From Megachile rotundata (Eukaryota > Arthropoda > Insecta > Hymenoptera > Megachilidae): 64,000 nucleotides of DNA. The notes under the pieces are model-generated. The model was not told the DNA's origin. It made no database searches and saw only the letters and a list, made by a program, of their open reading frames with translations. The translations under genes and the position numbers were made by a program. The DNA lies in assembly GCF_050947335.1 (NCBI RefSeq), contig NW_027473327.1, forward strand, positions 2,356,001 to 2,420,000. Direction: 5' to 3'. This document shows positions 12,023 to 24,589 of the stretch, piece by piece (within the stretch, counting starts at the first letter, position 1; every line of letters begins with the position of its first letter).

Positions 12023-14220
12023 ATTGTATTTGGGAGATTGTATTTTGGAGATTGTAATTGTGTGATTGCGATTGTATGATTGTCATTGTATGATTATGAT
12101 TGTATGATTGTGATAGTATGATTGTGATTGTATGATTGTGATTGCGTGATTGTGATTGTATGATTGCGATTGTATGATTGTGATTGTATGATTGTGATTG
12201 TATGATTGTGATATTATGATTGTGATAGTATGACTGTGATTGTATGACTGTGATTGTATGATTGTGATTGTGTGATTGCGATTGTATGATTGCGATTGTA
12301 TGATTGTGATTGTATGATTGTGATTGTATGATTGTGATTGTATGACAGCGATTGTATGATTGTGATTGTATGATTGTGATTGTATGATTAGGATTGTGTG
12401 ATTGTGATAGTATGATTGTGATTGTATGATTGTGATTGTATGATTGTGATTGTATGATTGTGATTGTATGATTGTGATTGTATGATTGTGATTGTATGAT
12501 TGTATTTGGGAGATTGTATTTTGGAGATTGTAATTGTGTGATTGCGATTGTATGATTGCGATTGTATGATTGTGATTGTATGATTGTGATTGTATGATTG
12601 TGATTGTATGATTGTGGTTGTATGATTGTGATTGTATGATTGTAATTGTATGATTATGATTGTATGATTGTGATTGTATGATTGTGATTGTATGATTGTG
12701 ATTGTATGACTGTGATTGTATGATTGTGATTGTGCGATTGTGATTGTACGATTGTGATTGTACGATTGTGATTGTATGATTGTGATTGTATGATTATGAT
12801 TGCATGATTGTGATAGTATGATTGTGATTGTAAGATTGTGATTGCATGACTGTGATTGTATGATTGTGATTGTATGATTATGATTGTATGATTGTGATTG
12901 TATGATTGTAATGGTTTGATTGTGATTGTATGATTGCGATATTATGATTGTGATTGTATGATTGTGGTTGTATGATTGTGGTTGTATAATTGTGATTGTA
13001 TGATTGTATTTGGGAGATTGTGATTGTATGATTGCGATTGTATGATTGTGATTGCGTGATTGTGATTGTATGATTGCGATTGTATGATAGTGATTGTATG
13101 GTTGTGATCGTATGATTGTGATGGTATGATTGTGATTGTATGATTGCGATAGTATGATTGTGATTGTATGATTGTGATTGTATGATTGTGACTGTATGAT
13201 TGTGATTGTATGATTGTGATTGCGTGATTGTGATTGTATGATTGCGATTGTATGATTGTGATTGTATGATTGTGATTGTATGATTGTGATAGTATGATTG
13301 TGATAGTATGACTGTGATTGTATGACTGTGATTGTATGATTGTGATTGTATGATTGTGATTGTCTGATTGTGGTTGTATGATTGTGATTGTATGATTGTG
13401 ATTGTCTGATTGTCATTGTATGATTATGATTGTATGATTGTGATTGCATGATTGTGATTGTATGATTGAGATTGCATGATTTTGTATGTATGATTGTGAT
13501 TGTATGATTGTGATTGTATGACTGTGATTGTATGATTGTGATTGTGCGATTGTGATTGTACGATTGTGATTGTACGATTGTGATTGTAAGATTGTGATTT
13601 TATGATTATGATGGAATGATTGTGATTGCATGATTGTGATTGTATGATTGTGATTGCATGATTTTGAATGTATGATTATGATTGTATGATTGTGATTGTA
13701 TGATTATGATTGTATGGTTGTGATTGAATGATTGTGATTGGATGATTCCGATTGTATGATTGCGATAGTATGATTGTGATTGTATGATTGTGATTTTATG
13801 ATTCTCATTGTCTGATTATGATTGTATGATTGTGATTGCATGATTGTGATTGTATGATTGTGATAGTATGATTGTGATTGTATGGTTGTGATTGTATGAT
13901 TGTGATAGTATGATTGTGATTGTATGATTGTGATTGCGTGATTGTGATTGTATGATTGCGATTGTATGATTGTGATTGTATGATTGTGATTGTATGATTG
14001 TGATATTATGATTGTGATAGTATGATTGTGATTGTAAGATTGTGATTGCATGACTGTGATTGTATGATTGTGATTGTATGATTATGATTGTATGATTGTG
14101 ATTGTATGATTGTAATGGTTTGATTGTGATTGTATGATTGCGATATTATGATTGTGATTGTATGAATGTGATTGTATGATTGTGGTTGTATGATTGTGAT
14201 TGTATGATTGTATTTGGGAG
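12023..14220 (+). repeat. 2,198-bp segment duplicated from 6297-8494 (copy 2)
   Basis: Partner of 6297-8494 at constant offset 5,726. To the left of 12.02 kb the offset changes by two units: the ATTAGG unit is at 11939 where 11911 would be expected. The near-identical segment is therefore bounded there by a 28-bp length change. The right end is a switch of landmark context at 14221. Confidence 0.9.
13003..14206 (+). repeat. Left-domain higher-order repeat, 1,204 bp, copy 2
   Basis: Same length and marker order as 7277-8480, offset by 5,726 bp, with ATTCCG at 13745. I found no difference between the two when reading line against line, but this is by eye and not a computed identity. The block sits inside the longer 5,726-bp-offset duplication. 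Confidence 0.85.
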
Positions 14221-15599
14221 ATTGTATTTTGGAGATTGTAGTTGTATGATTGCGATTGTGTGATTGTGATTGTATGATTGTGATTGTATGATTGTGATTG
14301 TATGATTGTGATTGTATGATTGTGATTGTATGATTGTGATTGTATGATTGTGATTGTATGATTGTGATTGTATGATTGTGATTGTATGATTGTGATTCTA
14401 TGATTGTGATTCTATGATTGCATTTGGGAGATTGTATTTTGGAGATTGTAGTTGTATGATTGCGATTGTGTGATTGTGATTGTATGATTGTGATTGTATG
14501 ATTGTAATTGTATGATCGTGATTGTATGATTGTGATAGTATGATTGTGATTGTATGATTGTGATTGTATGATTGTGATTGTATGACTGTGATTGTATGAT
14601 TGTGATTGTGCGATTGTGATTGTATGATTGTATTTGGGAGATTGTTGTTGGGAGATTGTAATTGTATGATTGCGATTGTATGATTGAGATTGTATGATTG
14701 TGATTGTATGGTTGTGATTGTATGATTGTGATAGTATGATTGTGATTGTGTGATTGTGATTGTATGACTGTGATTGTATGATTGTGATTGTATGATCGTG
14801 ATTGTATGATTGTGATAGTATGATTGTGATTGTATGATTGTGATTGTATGATTGTGATTGTATGACTGTGATTGTATGATTGTGATTGTGCGATTGTGAT
14901 TGTACGATTGTGATTGTACGATTGTGATTGTACGATTGTGATTGTACGATTGTGATTGTATGATTTTGTATGTATGATTGTGATTGTATGATTGTGATTG
15001 TATGATTGTGATTGTATGATTGTGATTGTATGATTGTGGTTGTATGATTGTGATAGTATGATTGTGATTGTATGATTGTGATTGTATGACAGTGATTGTA
15101 TGATTGTGATCGTATGATTGTGATTGTATGATTGTGATAGTATGATTGTGATTGTATGATTGTGATTGTATGACTGTGATTGTATGATTGTGACTGTGCG
15201 ATTGTGATTGTACGATTGTGATTGTACGATTGTGATTGTATGATTGTGATTGTATGATTATGATGGAATGATTGTGATTGCATGATTGTGATTGTATGAT
15301 TGTGATTGTATGATTGTGATTGCATGCTTTTGAATGTATGATTGTGATTGTATGATTGTGATTGTATGATTGTGATTGTATGATTGTGATTGTATGATTG
15401 TGATAGTATGATTGTGATTGTAAGATTGTGATTGTATGTCTGTGATTGTATGATTGTGATTGTATGATTGTGATATTATGATTGTGATAGTATGACTGTG
15501 ATTGTATGACTGTGATTGTATGATTGTGATTGTATGATTGTCATTGTATGATTATGATTGTATGATTGTGATTGCATGATTGTGATTGTATGATTGAGA

Positions 15600-17140
15600 T
15601 TACATGATTTTGTATGTATGATTGTGATTGTATGATTGTGATAATATGATTGCGAATGTATGATTGTGATTGTATGTCTGTGATTGTATGATTGTGATTG
15701 TATGATTGTGATAGTATGATTGTGATTGTAAGATTGTGATTGTATGTCTGTGATTGTATGATTGTGATTGTATGATTTTGAATGTATGATTGTGATTGTA
15801 TGATTGTGATTGCATGCTTTTGAATGTATGATTGTGGTGGTATGATTGCGATTGTATGATTGTGATTGTATGATTGCGATTGTATGATTGTGATTGTATG
15901 ATTATGATTGTATCATTGTGATTGTATGATTGTGATTGTATGATTATGATTGTATGGTTGTGACTGTGTGATTGTGATGGTATGATTGCGGTTGTATGAT
16001 TGTGATTGTATGATTGTATTTGGGAGATTGTATTTTGGAGATTGTAATTGTATGATTGCGATTGTATGATTGTAATTGTATGATTGTGATTGTATGATTG
16101 TGATTGTATGATTGTGATTGTATGATTGTGATTGTATGATTCTGATTGTATGATTGTAATTGTATGATTATGATTGTATGATTGTGATTGTATAATTGTG
16201 ATGGTTTGATTGTGATTGTATGATTGCGATATTATGATTGTGATTGTATGATTGTGATTGTATGATAGCGATTGTATGATTGTGATTGTATCATTATGAT
16301 TCTATGATTGTGATTGTATGATTATGATTGTATGGTTGTGATTGTATGATTGTGATGGTATGATTGTGATTGTATGATTGTGATTGCATGATTTTGAATG
16401 TATGATTATGATTGTATGATTGTGATTGTATGATTATGATTGTATGATTGTGATTGTATGATTGTGATGGTATGATTGTGATTGTATGATTGTGATTGTA
16501 TGATTGTGATAGTATGATTGTGATTGTATGATTGTGATTGCGTGATTGTGATTGTATGATTGCGATTGTATGCTTGTGATTGTATGATTGTGATTGTATG
16601 ATTGTGGTATTATGATTGTGATAGTATGATTGTGATTGTATGACTGTGATTGTATGACTGTGATTGTATGATTGTGATTGTATGATTGTCATTGTATGAT
16701 TATGATTGTATGATTGTGATAGTATGATTGTGATTGTATGATTGTGATTGCGTGATTGTGATTGTATGATTGCGATTGTATGATTGTGATTGTATGATTG
16801 TGATTGTATGATTGTGATATTATGATTGTGATAGTATGACTGTGATTGTATGACTGTGATTGTATGATTGTGATTGTGTGATTGCGATTGTATGATTGCG
16901 ATTGTATGATTGTGATTGTATGATTGTGATTGTATGATTGTGATTGTATGACAGCGATTGTATGATTGTGATTGTATGATTGTGATTGTATGATTAGGAT
17001 TGTGTGATTGTGATAGTATGATTGTGATTGTATGATTGTGATTGTATGATTGTGATTGTATGATTGTGATTGTATGATTGTGATTGTATGATTGTATTTG
17101 GGAGATTGTATTTTGGAGATTGTAATTGTGTGATTGCGAT
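15600..17140 (+). repeat. Segmental copy carrying the GGTGGTATG marker (copy 3 of 3)
   Basis: It shares the marker order of the blocks at 4780 and 11108; the GGTGGTATG unit starts at 15831. It lacks one ATTGTGATTGTATG unit soon after the GATTACATG unit (15.62 kb). It has a private TATAATTG unit near 16.19 kb. On the right it keeps the order seen at 5.5-6.35 kb, including the ATTGTCATTG unit at 16685. Confidence 0.7.
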
Positions 17141-18000
17141 TGTATGATTGTCATTGTATGATTATGATTGTATGATTGTGATAGTATGATTGTGATTGTA
17201 TGATTGTGATTGCGTGATTGTGATTGTATGATTGCGATTGTATGATTGTGATTGTATGATTGTGATTGTATGATTGTGATATTATGATTGTGATAGTATG
17301 ACTGTGATTGTATGACTGTGATTGTATGATTGTGATTGTGTGATTGCGATTGTATGATTGCGATTGTATGATTGTGATTGTATGATTGTGATTGTATGAT
17401 TGTGATTGTATGACAGCGATTGTATGATTGTGATTGTATGATTGTGATTGTATGATTAGGATTGTGTGATTGTGATAGTATGATTGTGATTGTATGATTG
17501 TGATTGTATGATTGTGATTGTATGATTGTGATTGTATGATTGTGATTGTATGATTGTGATTGTATGATTGTGATTGTATGATTGTATTTGGGAGATTGTA
17601 TTTTGGAGATTGTAATTGTGTGATTGCGATTGTATGATTGCGATTGTATGATTGTGATTGTATGATTGTGATTGTATGATTGTGATTGTATGATTGTGGT
17701 TGTATGACTGTGATTGTATGATTGTGATTGTGCGATTGTGATTGTACGATTGTGATTGTACGATTGTGATTGTATGATTGTGATTGTATGATTATGATTG
17801 CATGATTGTGATAGTATGATTGTGATTGTAAGATTGTGATTGCATGACTGTGATTGTATGATTGTGATTGTATGATTATGATTGTATGATTGTGATTGTA
17901 TGATTGTAATGGTTTGATTGTGATTGTATGATTGCGATATTATGATTGTGATTGTATGATTGTGGTTGTATGATTGTGGTTGTATAATTGTGATTGTATG

Positions 18001-19204
18001 ATTGTATTTGGGAGATTGTGATTGTATGATTGCGATTGTATGATTGTGATTGCGTGATTGTGATTGTATGATTGCGATTGTATGATAGTGATTGTATGGT
18101 TGTGATCGTATGATTGTGATGGTATGATTGTGATTGTATGATTGCGATAGTATGATTGTGATTGTATGATTGTGATTGTATGATTGGGACTGTATGATTG
18201 TGATTGTATGATTGTGATTGCGTGATTGTGATTGTATGATTGCGATTGTATGATTGTGATTGTATGATTGTGATTGTATGATTGTGATAGTATGATTGTG
18301 ATAGTATGACTGTGATTGTATGACTGTGATTGTATGATTGTGATTGTATGATTGTGATTGTCTGATTGTGGTTGTATGATTGTGATTGTATGATTGTGAT
18401 TGTCTGATTGTCATTGTATGATTATGATTGTATGATTGTGATTGCATGATTGTGATTGTATGATTGAGATTGCATGATTTTGTATGTATGATTGTGATTG
18501 TATGATTGTGATTGTATGACTGTGATTGTATGATTGTGATTGTGCGATTGTGATTGTACGATTGTGATTGTACGATTGTGATTGTAAGATTGTGATTTTA
18601 TGATTATGATGGAATGATTGTGATTGCATGATTGTGATTGTATGATTGTGATTGCATGATTTTGAATGTATGATTATGATTGTATGATTGTGATTGTATG
18701 ATTATGATTGTATGGTTGTGATTGAATGATTGTGTTTGGATGATTCCGATTGTATGATTGCGATTGTATGATTGCGATTGTATGATTGTGATTTTATGAT
18801 TCTCATTGTCTGATTATGATTGTATGATTGTGATTGCATGATTGTGATTGTATGATTGTGATAGTATGATTGTGATTGTATGGTTGTGATTGTATGATTG
18901 TGATAGTATGATTGTGATTGTATGATTGTGATTGCGTGATTGTGATTGTATGATTGCGATTGTATGATTGTGATTGTATGATTGTGATTGTATGATTGTG
19001 ATATTATGATTGTGATAGTATGATTGTGATTGTAAGATTGTGATTGCATGACTGTGATTGTATGATTGTGATTGTATGATTATGATTGTATGATTGTGAT
19101 TGTATGATTGTAATGGTGTGATTGTGATTGTATGATTGCGATATTATGATTGTGATTGTATGAATGTGATTGTATGATTGTGGTTGTATGATTGTGATTG
19201 TATG
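18001..19204 (+). repeat. Left-domain higher-order repeat, 1,204 bp, copy 3
   Basis: Same 86-unit length as the copies at 7277 and 13003, offset by 4,998 bp from the latter. It differs by substitutions: GGGACTG instead of GTGACTG at about 18187, GTGTTTGGATG instead of GTGATTGGATG before ATTCCG (18743), and GCGATTG in place of GCGATAG just after it. Those changes recur in some later copies (20.8, 28.0 and 30.5 kb), so this is the branch that seeded them. Confidence 0.85.
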
Positions 19205-21980
19205 ATTGTATTTGGGAGATTGTGATTGTATGATTGCGATTGTATGATTGTGATTGCGTGATTGTGATTGTATGATTGCGATTGTATGATTGTGATTGTA
19301 TGGTTGTGATCGTATGATTGTGATGGTATGATTGTGATTGTATGATTGCGATAGTATGATTGTGATTGTATGATTGTGATTGTATGATTGTGACTGTATG
19401 ATTGTGATTGTATGATTGTGATTGCGTGATTGTGATTGTATGATTGCGATTGTATGATTGTGATTGTATGATTGTGATTGTATGATTGTGATAGTATGAT
19501 TGTGATAGTATGACTGTGATTGTATGACTGTGATTGTATGATTGTGATTGTATGATTGTGATTGTCTGATTGTGGTTGTATGATTGTGATTGTATGATTG
19601 TGATTGTCTGATTGTCATTGTATGATTATGATTGTATGATTGTGATTGCATGATTGTGATTGTATGATTGAGATTGCATGATTTTGTATGTATGATTGTG
19701 ATTGTATGATTGTGATTGTATGACTGTGATTGTATGATTGTGATTGTGCGATTGTGATTGTACGATTGTGATTGTACGATTGTGATTGTAAGATTGTGAT
19801 TTTATGATTTTGATGGAATGATTGTGATTGCATGATTGTGATTGCATGATTGTGATTGTATGATTGTGACTGCATGATTTTGAATGTATGATTATGATTG
19901 TATGATTGTCATTGTATGATTATGATTGTATGATTGTGATTGCATGATTGTGATTGTATGATTGAGATTACATGATTTTGTATGTATGATTGTGATTGTA
20001 TGATTGTGATTGTATGATTGTGATAATATGATTGCGAATGTATGATTGTGATTGTATGTCTGTGATTGTATGATTGTGATTGTATGATTGTGATAGTATG
20101 ATTGTGATTGTAAGATTGTGATTGTATGTCTGTGATTGTATGATTGTGATTGTATGATTTTGAATGTATGATTGTGATTGTATGATTGTGATTGTATGAT
20201 TGTGATTGTATGATTGTGATTGTATGATTGTGATTGTATGATTGTGATTGTATGATTGTGATTGTATGATTGTGATTGTATGATTGTGATTCTATGATTG
20301 CATTTGGGAGATTGTATTTTGGAGATTGTAGTTGTATGATTGCGATTGTGTGATTGTGATTGTATGATTGTGATTGTATGATTGTGATTGTATGACTGTG
20401 ATTGTATGATTGTGATTGTATGATTGTGATTGTCTGATTGTGGTTGTATGATTGTGATTGTATGATTGTGATTGTCTGATTGTCATTGTATGATTATGAT
20501 TGTATGATTGTGATTGCATGATTGTGATTGTATGATTGAGATTGCATGATTTTGTATGTATGATTGTGATTGTATGATTGTGATTGTATGACTGTGATTG
20601 TATGATTGTGATTGTGCGATTGTGATTGTACGATTGTGATTGTACGATTGTGATTGTAAGATTGTGATTTTATGATTATGATGGAATGATTGTGATTGCA
20701 TGATTGTGATTGTATGATTGTGATTGCATGATTTTGAATGTATGATTATGATTGTATGATTGTGATTGTATGATTATGATTGTATGGTTGTGATTGAATG
20801 ATTGTGTTTGGATGATTCCGATTGTATGATTGCGATAGTATGATTGTGATTGTATGATTGTGATTTTATGATTCTCATTGTCTGATTATGATTGTATGAT
20901 TGTGATTGCATGATTGTGATTGTATGATTGGGATAGTATGATTGTGATTGTATGGTTGTGATTGTATGATTGTGATAGTATGATTGTGATTGTATGATTG
21001 TGATTGCGTGATTGTGATTGTATGATTGCGATTGTATGATTGTGATTGTATGATTGTGATTGTATGATTGTGATATTATGATTGTGATAGTATGATTGTG
21101 ATTGTAAGATTGTGATTGCATGACTGTGATTGTATGATTGTGATTGTATGATTATGATTGTATGATTGTGATTGTATGATTGTAATGGTTTGATTGTGAT
21201 TGTATGATTGCGATATTATGATTGTGATTGTATGAATGTGATTGTATGATTGTGGTTGTATGATTGTGATTGTATGATTGTATTTGGGAGATTGTGATTG
21301 TATGATTGCGATTGTATGATTGTGATTGCGTGATTGTGATTGTATGATTGCGATTGTATGATTGTGATTGTATGGTTGTGATCGTATGATTGTGATGGTA
21401 TGATTGTGATTGTATGATTGCGATAGTATGATTGTGATTGTATGATTGTGATTGTATGATTGTGACTGTATGATTGTGATTGTATGATTGTGATTGCGTG
21501 ATTGTGATTGTATGATTGCGATTGTATGATTGTGATTGTATGATTGTGATTGTATGATTGTGATAGTATGATTGTGATAGTATGACTGTGATTGTATGAC
21601 TGTGATTGTATGATTGTGATTGTATGATTGTGATTGTCTGATTGTGGTTGTATGATTGTGATTGTATGATTGTGATTGTCTGATTGTCATTGTATGATTA
21701 TGATTGTATGATTGTGATTGCATGATTGTGATTGTATGATTGAGATTGCATGATTTTGTATGTATGATTGTGATTGTATGATTGTGATTGTATGACTGTG
21801 ATTGTATGATTGTGATTGTGCGATTGTGATTGTACGATTGTGATTGTACGATTGTGATTGTAAGATTGTGATTTTATGATTTTGATGGAATGATTGTGAT
21901 TGCATGATTGTGATTGCATGATTGTGATTGTATGATTGTGATAGTATGATTGTGATTGTATGATTGTGATTGTATGATTG
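18170..21980 (+). repeat. About 3.8-kb segmental duplication, copy 1 (partner 27480-31720)
   Basis: Private variants pair it with the block 9.3-9.7 kb downstream: GGGACTG at 18186 and 27496 (offset 9,310); TAATGGTGTG at 19111 and 28421 (offset 9,310); ATTGGGATAG at about 20.93 and 30.67 kb (offset 9,744). ATTCCG units match at 18743/28053 and 20815/30559. The offset rises by 434 bp (31 units) at 19905, where copy 1 lacks the stretch present at 29215-29648. The ends are the points where marker order first departs and are good to a few units. Confidence 0.85.
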
Positions 21981-24470
21981 TGATAGTATGATTGTGATTA
22001 TGTGATTGTGATTGCGTGATTGTGATTGTATGATTGCGATTGTATGATTGTGATTGTATGATTGTGATTGTATGATTGTGATATTATGATTGTGATAGTA
22101 TGACTGTGATTGTATGACTGTGATTGTATGATTATGATTGTATGATTGTGATTGTCTGATTGTGGTTGTATGATTGTGATTGTATGATTGTGATTGTATG
22201 ATTGTGATAGTATGATTGTGATTGTAAGATTGTGATTGTATGTCTGTGATTGTATGATTGTGATTGTATGATTTTGAATGTATGATTGTGATTGTATGAT
22301 TGTGATTGTATGATTGTGATTGTATGATTGTGATTGTATGATTGTGATTGTATGATTGTGATTGTATGATTGTGATTGTATGATTGTGATTGTATGATTG
22401 TGATTCTATGATTGCATTTGGGAGATTGTATTTTGGAGATTGTAGTTGTATGATTGCGATTGTGTGATTGTGATTGTATGATTGTGATTGTATGATTGTG
22501 ATTGTATGATCGTGATTGTATGATTGTGATAGTATGATTGTGATTGTATGATTGTGATTGTATGATTGTGATTGTATGACTGTGATTGTATGATTGTGAT
22601 TGTGCGATTGTGATTGTATGATTGTATTTGGGAGATTGTTGTTGGGAGATTGTAATTGTATGATTGCGATTGTATGATTGAGATTGTATGATTGTGATTG
22701 TATGGTTGTGATTGTATGATTGTGATAGTATGATTGTGATTGTGTGATTGTGATTGTATGACTGTGATTGTATGATTGTGATTGTATGATCGTGATTGTA
22801 TGATTGTGATAGTATGATTGTGATTGTATGATTGTGATTGTATGATTGTGATTGTATGACTGTGATTGTATTATTGTGATTGTGCGATTGTGATTGTACG
22901 ATTGTGATTGTACGATTGTGATTGTATGATTTTGTATGTATGATTGTGATTGTATGATTGTGATTGTATGATTGTGATTGTATGATTGTGATTGTATGAT
23001 TGTGGTTGTATGATTGTGATAGTATGATTGTGATTGTATGATTGTGATTGTATGACAGTGATTGTATGATTGTGATCGTATGATTGTGATTGTATGATTG
23101 TGATAGTATGATTGTGATTGTACGATTGTGATTGTATGATTTTGTATGTATGATTGTGATTGTATGATTATGATGGAATGATTGTGATTGCATGATTGTG
23201 ATTGTATGATTGTGATTGTATGATTGTGATTGCATGCTTTTGAATGTATGATTGTGATTGTATGATTGTGATTGTATGATTGTGATTGTATGATTGTGAT
23301 TGTATGATTGTGATTGTATGATTGTGATTGTATGATTCTGATTGTATGATTGTAATTGTATGATTATGATTGTAAGATTGTGATTGTATGATTGTGATGG
23401 TTTGATTGTGATTGTATGATTGCGATATTATGATTGTGATTGTATGATTGTGATTGTATGATAGCGATTGTATGATTGTGATTGTATCATTATGATTCTA
23501 TGATTGTGATTGTATGATTATGATTGTATGGTTGTGATTGTATGATTGTGATGGTATGATTGTGATTGTATGATTGTGATTGCATGATTTTGAATGTATG
23601 ATTATGATTGTATGATTGTGATTGTATGATTATGATTGTATGGTTGTGATTGAATGATTGTGATTGGATGATTCCGATTGTATGATTGCGATAGTATGAT
23701 TGTGATTGTATGATTGTGATTTTATGATTCTCATTGTCTGATTATGATTGTATGATTGTGATTGCATGATTGTGATTGTATGATTGTGATAGTATGATTG
23801 TGATTGTATGATTGTGATTGTATGATTGTGATAGTATGATTGTGATTGTATGATTGTGATTGCGTGACTGTGATTGTATGATTGCGATTGCATGATTGTG
23901 ATTGTATGATTGTGATTGTATGATTGTGATATTATGATTGTGATAGTATGATTGTGATTGTATGACTGTGATTGTATGATTGTGATTGTATGATTGTGAT
24001 TGTCTGATTGTGGTTGTATGAATGTGATTGTATGATTGTGATTGTATGATTGTCATTGTATGATTATGATTGTATGATTGTGATTGCATGATTGTGATTG
24101 TATGTCTGTGATTGTATGATTGTGATTGTATGATTTTGAATGTATGATTGTGATTGTATGATTGTGATTGTATGATTGTGATTGTATGATTGTAATTGTA
24201 TGATTATGATTGTATGATTGTGATTGTATGATTGTGATGGTATGATTGTGATTGTATGATTGTGATTGTATGATTGTGATTGTATGACTGTGATTGTATG
24301 ATTGTGATTGTGCGATTGTGATTGTATGATTGTATTTGGGAGATTGTTGTTGGGAGATTGTAATTGTATGATTGCGATTGTATGATTGAGATTGTATGAT
24401 TGTGATTGTATGATTGGGACTGTATGATTGTGATTGTATGATTGTGATTGCGTGATTGTGATTGTATGAT
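21930..24470 (+). repeat. Three-copy segmental family, copy A
   Basis: It matches copy B (about 24.59-27.19 kb) at offset 2,660 on the left (GCATTTGGG at 22411 and 25071; ATTTTGTATG at 22929 and 25589) and 2,716 on the right (ATTCCG at 23671 and 26387; GGGAC at 24416 and 27132). The 56-bp change falls near 23.13 kb, where A has a shortened run with a second ATTTTGTATG unit and lacks the ACTGTG and TGTGCG units present in B. It also contains a doublet in which the TTTGGGAG landmark is followed by TTGTTGGGAG. Confidence 0.85.
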
Positions 24471-24482
24471 TGCGATTCTATG
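24469..24482 (+). repeat. Chimeric unit ATTGCGATTCTATG at a recombination junction
   Basis: Elsewhere the unit before GCATTTGGG is ATTGTGATTCTATG (for example 22397 and 25057), and GCG units normally end in ATTGTATG. This unit joins the ATTGCG first half of one type to the ATTCTATG second half of the other. It sits exactly where copy A of the three-copy family stops matching copy B. That is what an unequal exchange inside a unit would leave. Confidence 0.75.
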
Positions 24483-24589
24483 ATTGCATTTGGGAGATTG
24501 TATTTTGGAGATTGTAGTTGTATGATTGCGATTGTGTGATTGTGATTGTATGATTGTGATTGTATGATTGTGATTGTATGATCGTGATT

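Noticed and set aside
16294..18447. Longest minus-strand open frame (717 codons) and the many similar ones as protein-coding genes
   Set aside because: The frame consists only of the 14-residue satellite period, with no other domain, signal peptide or unique end. Its start and stop are chance variants (CAT, and TTA/CTA/TCA on the + strand). All three minus frames are equally open, and overlapping frames occur in several places. Nothing marks one frame as the coding one.
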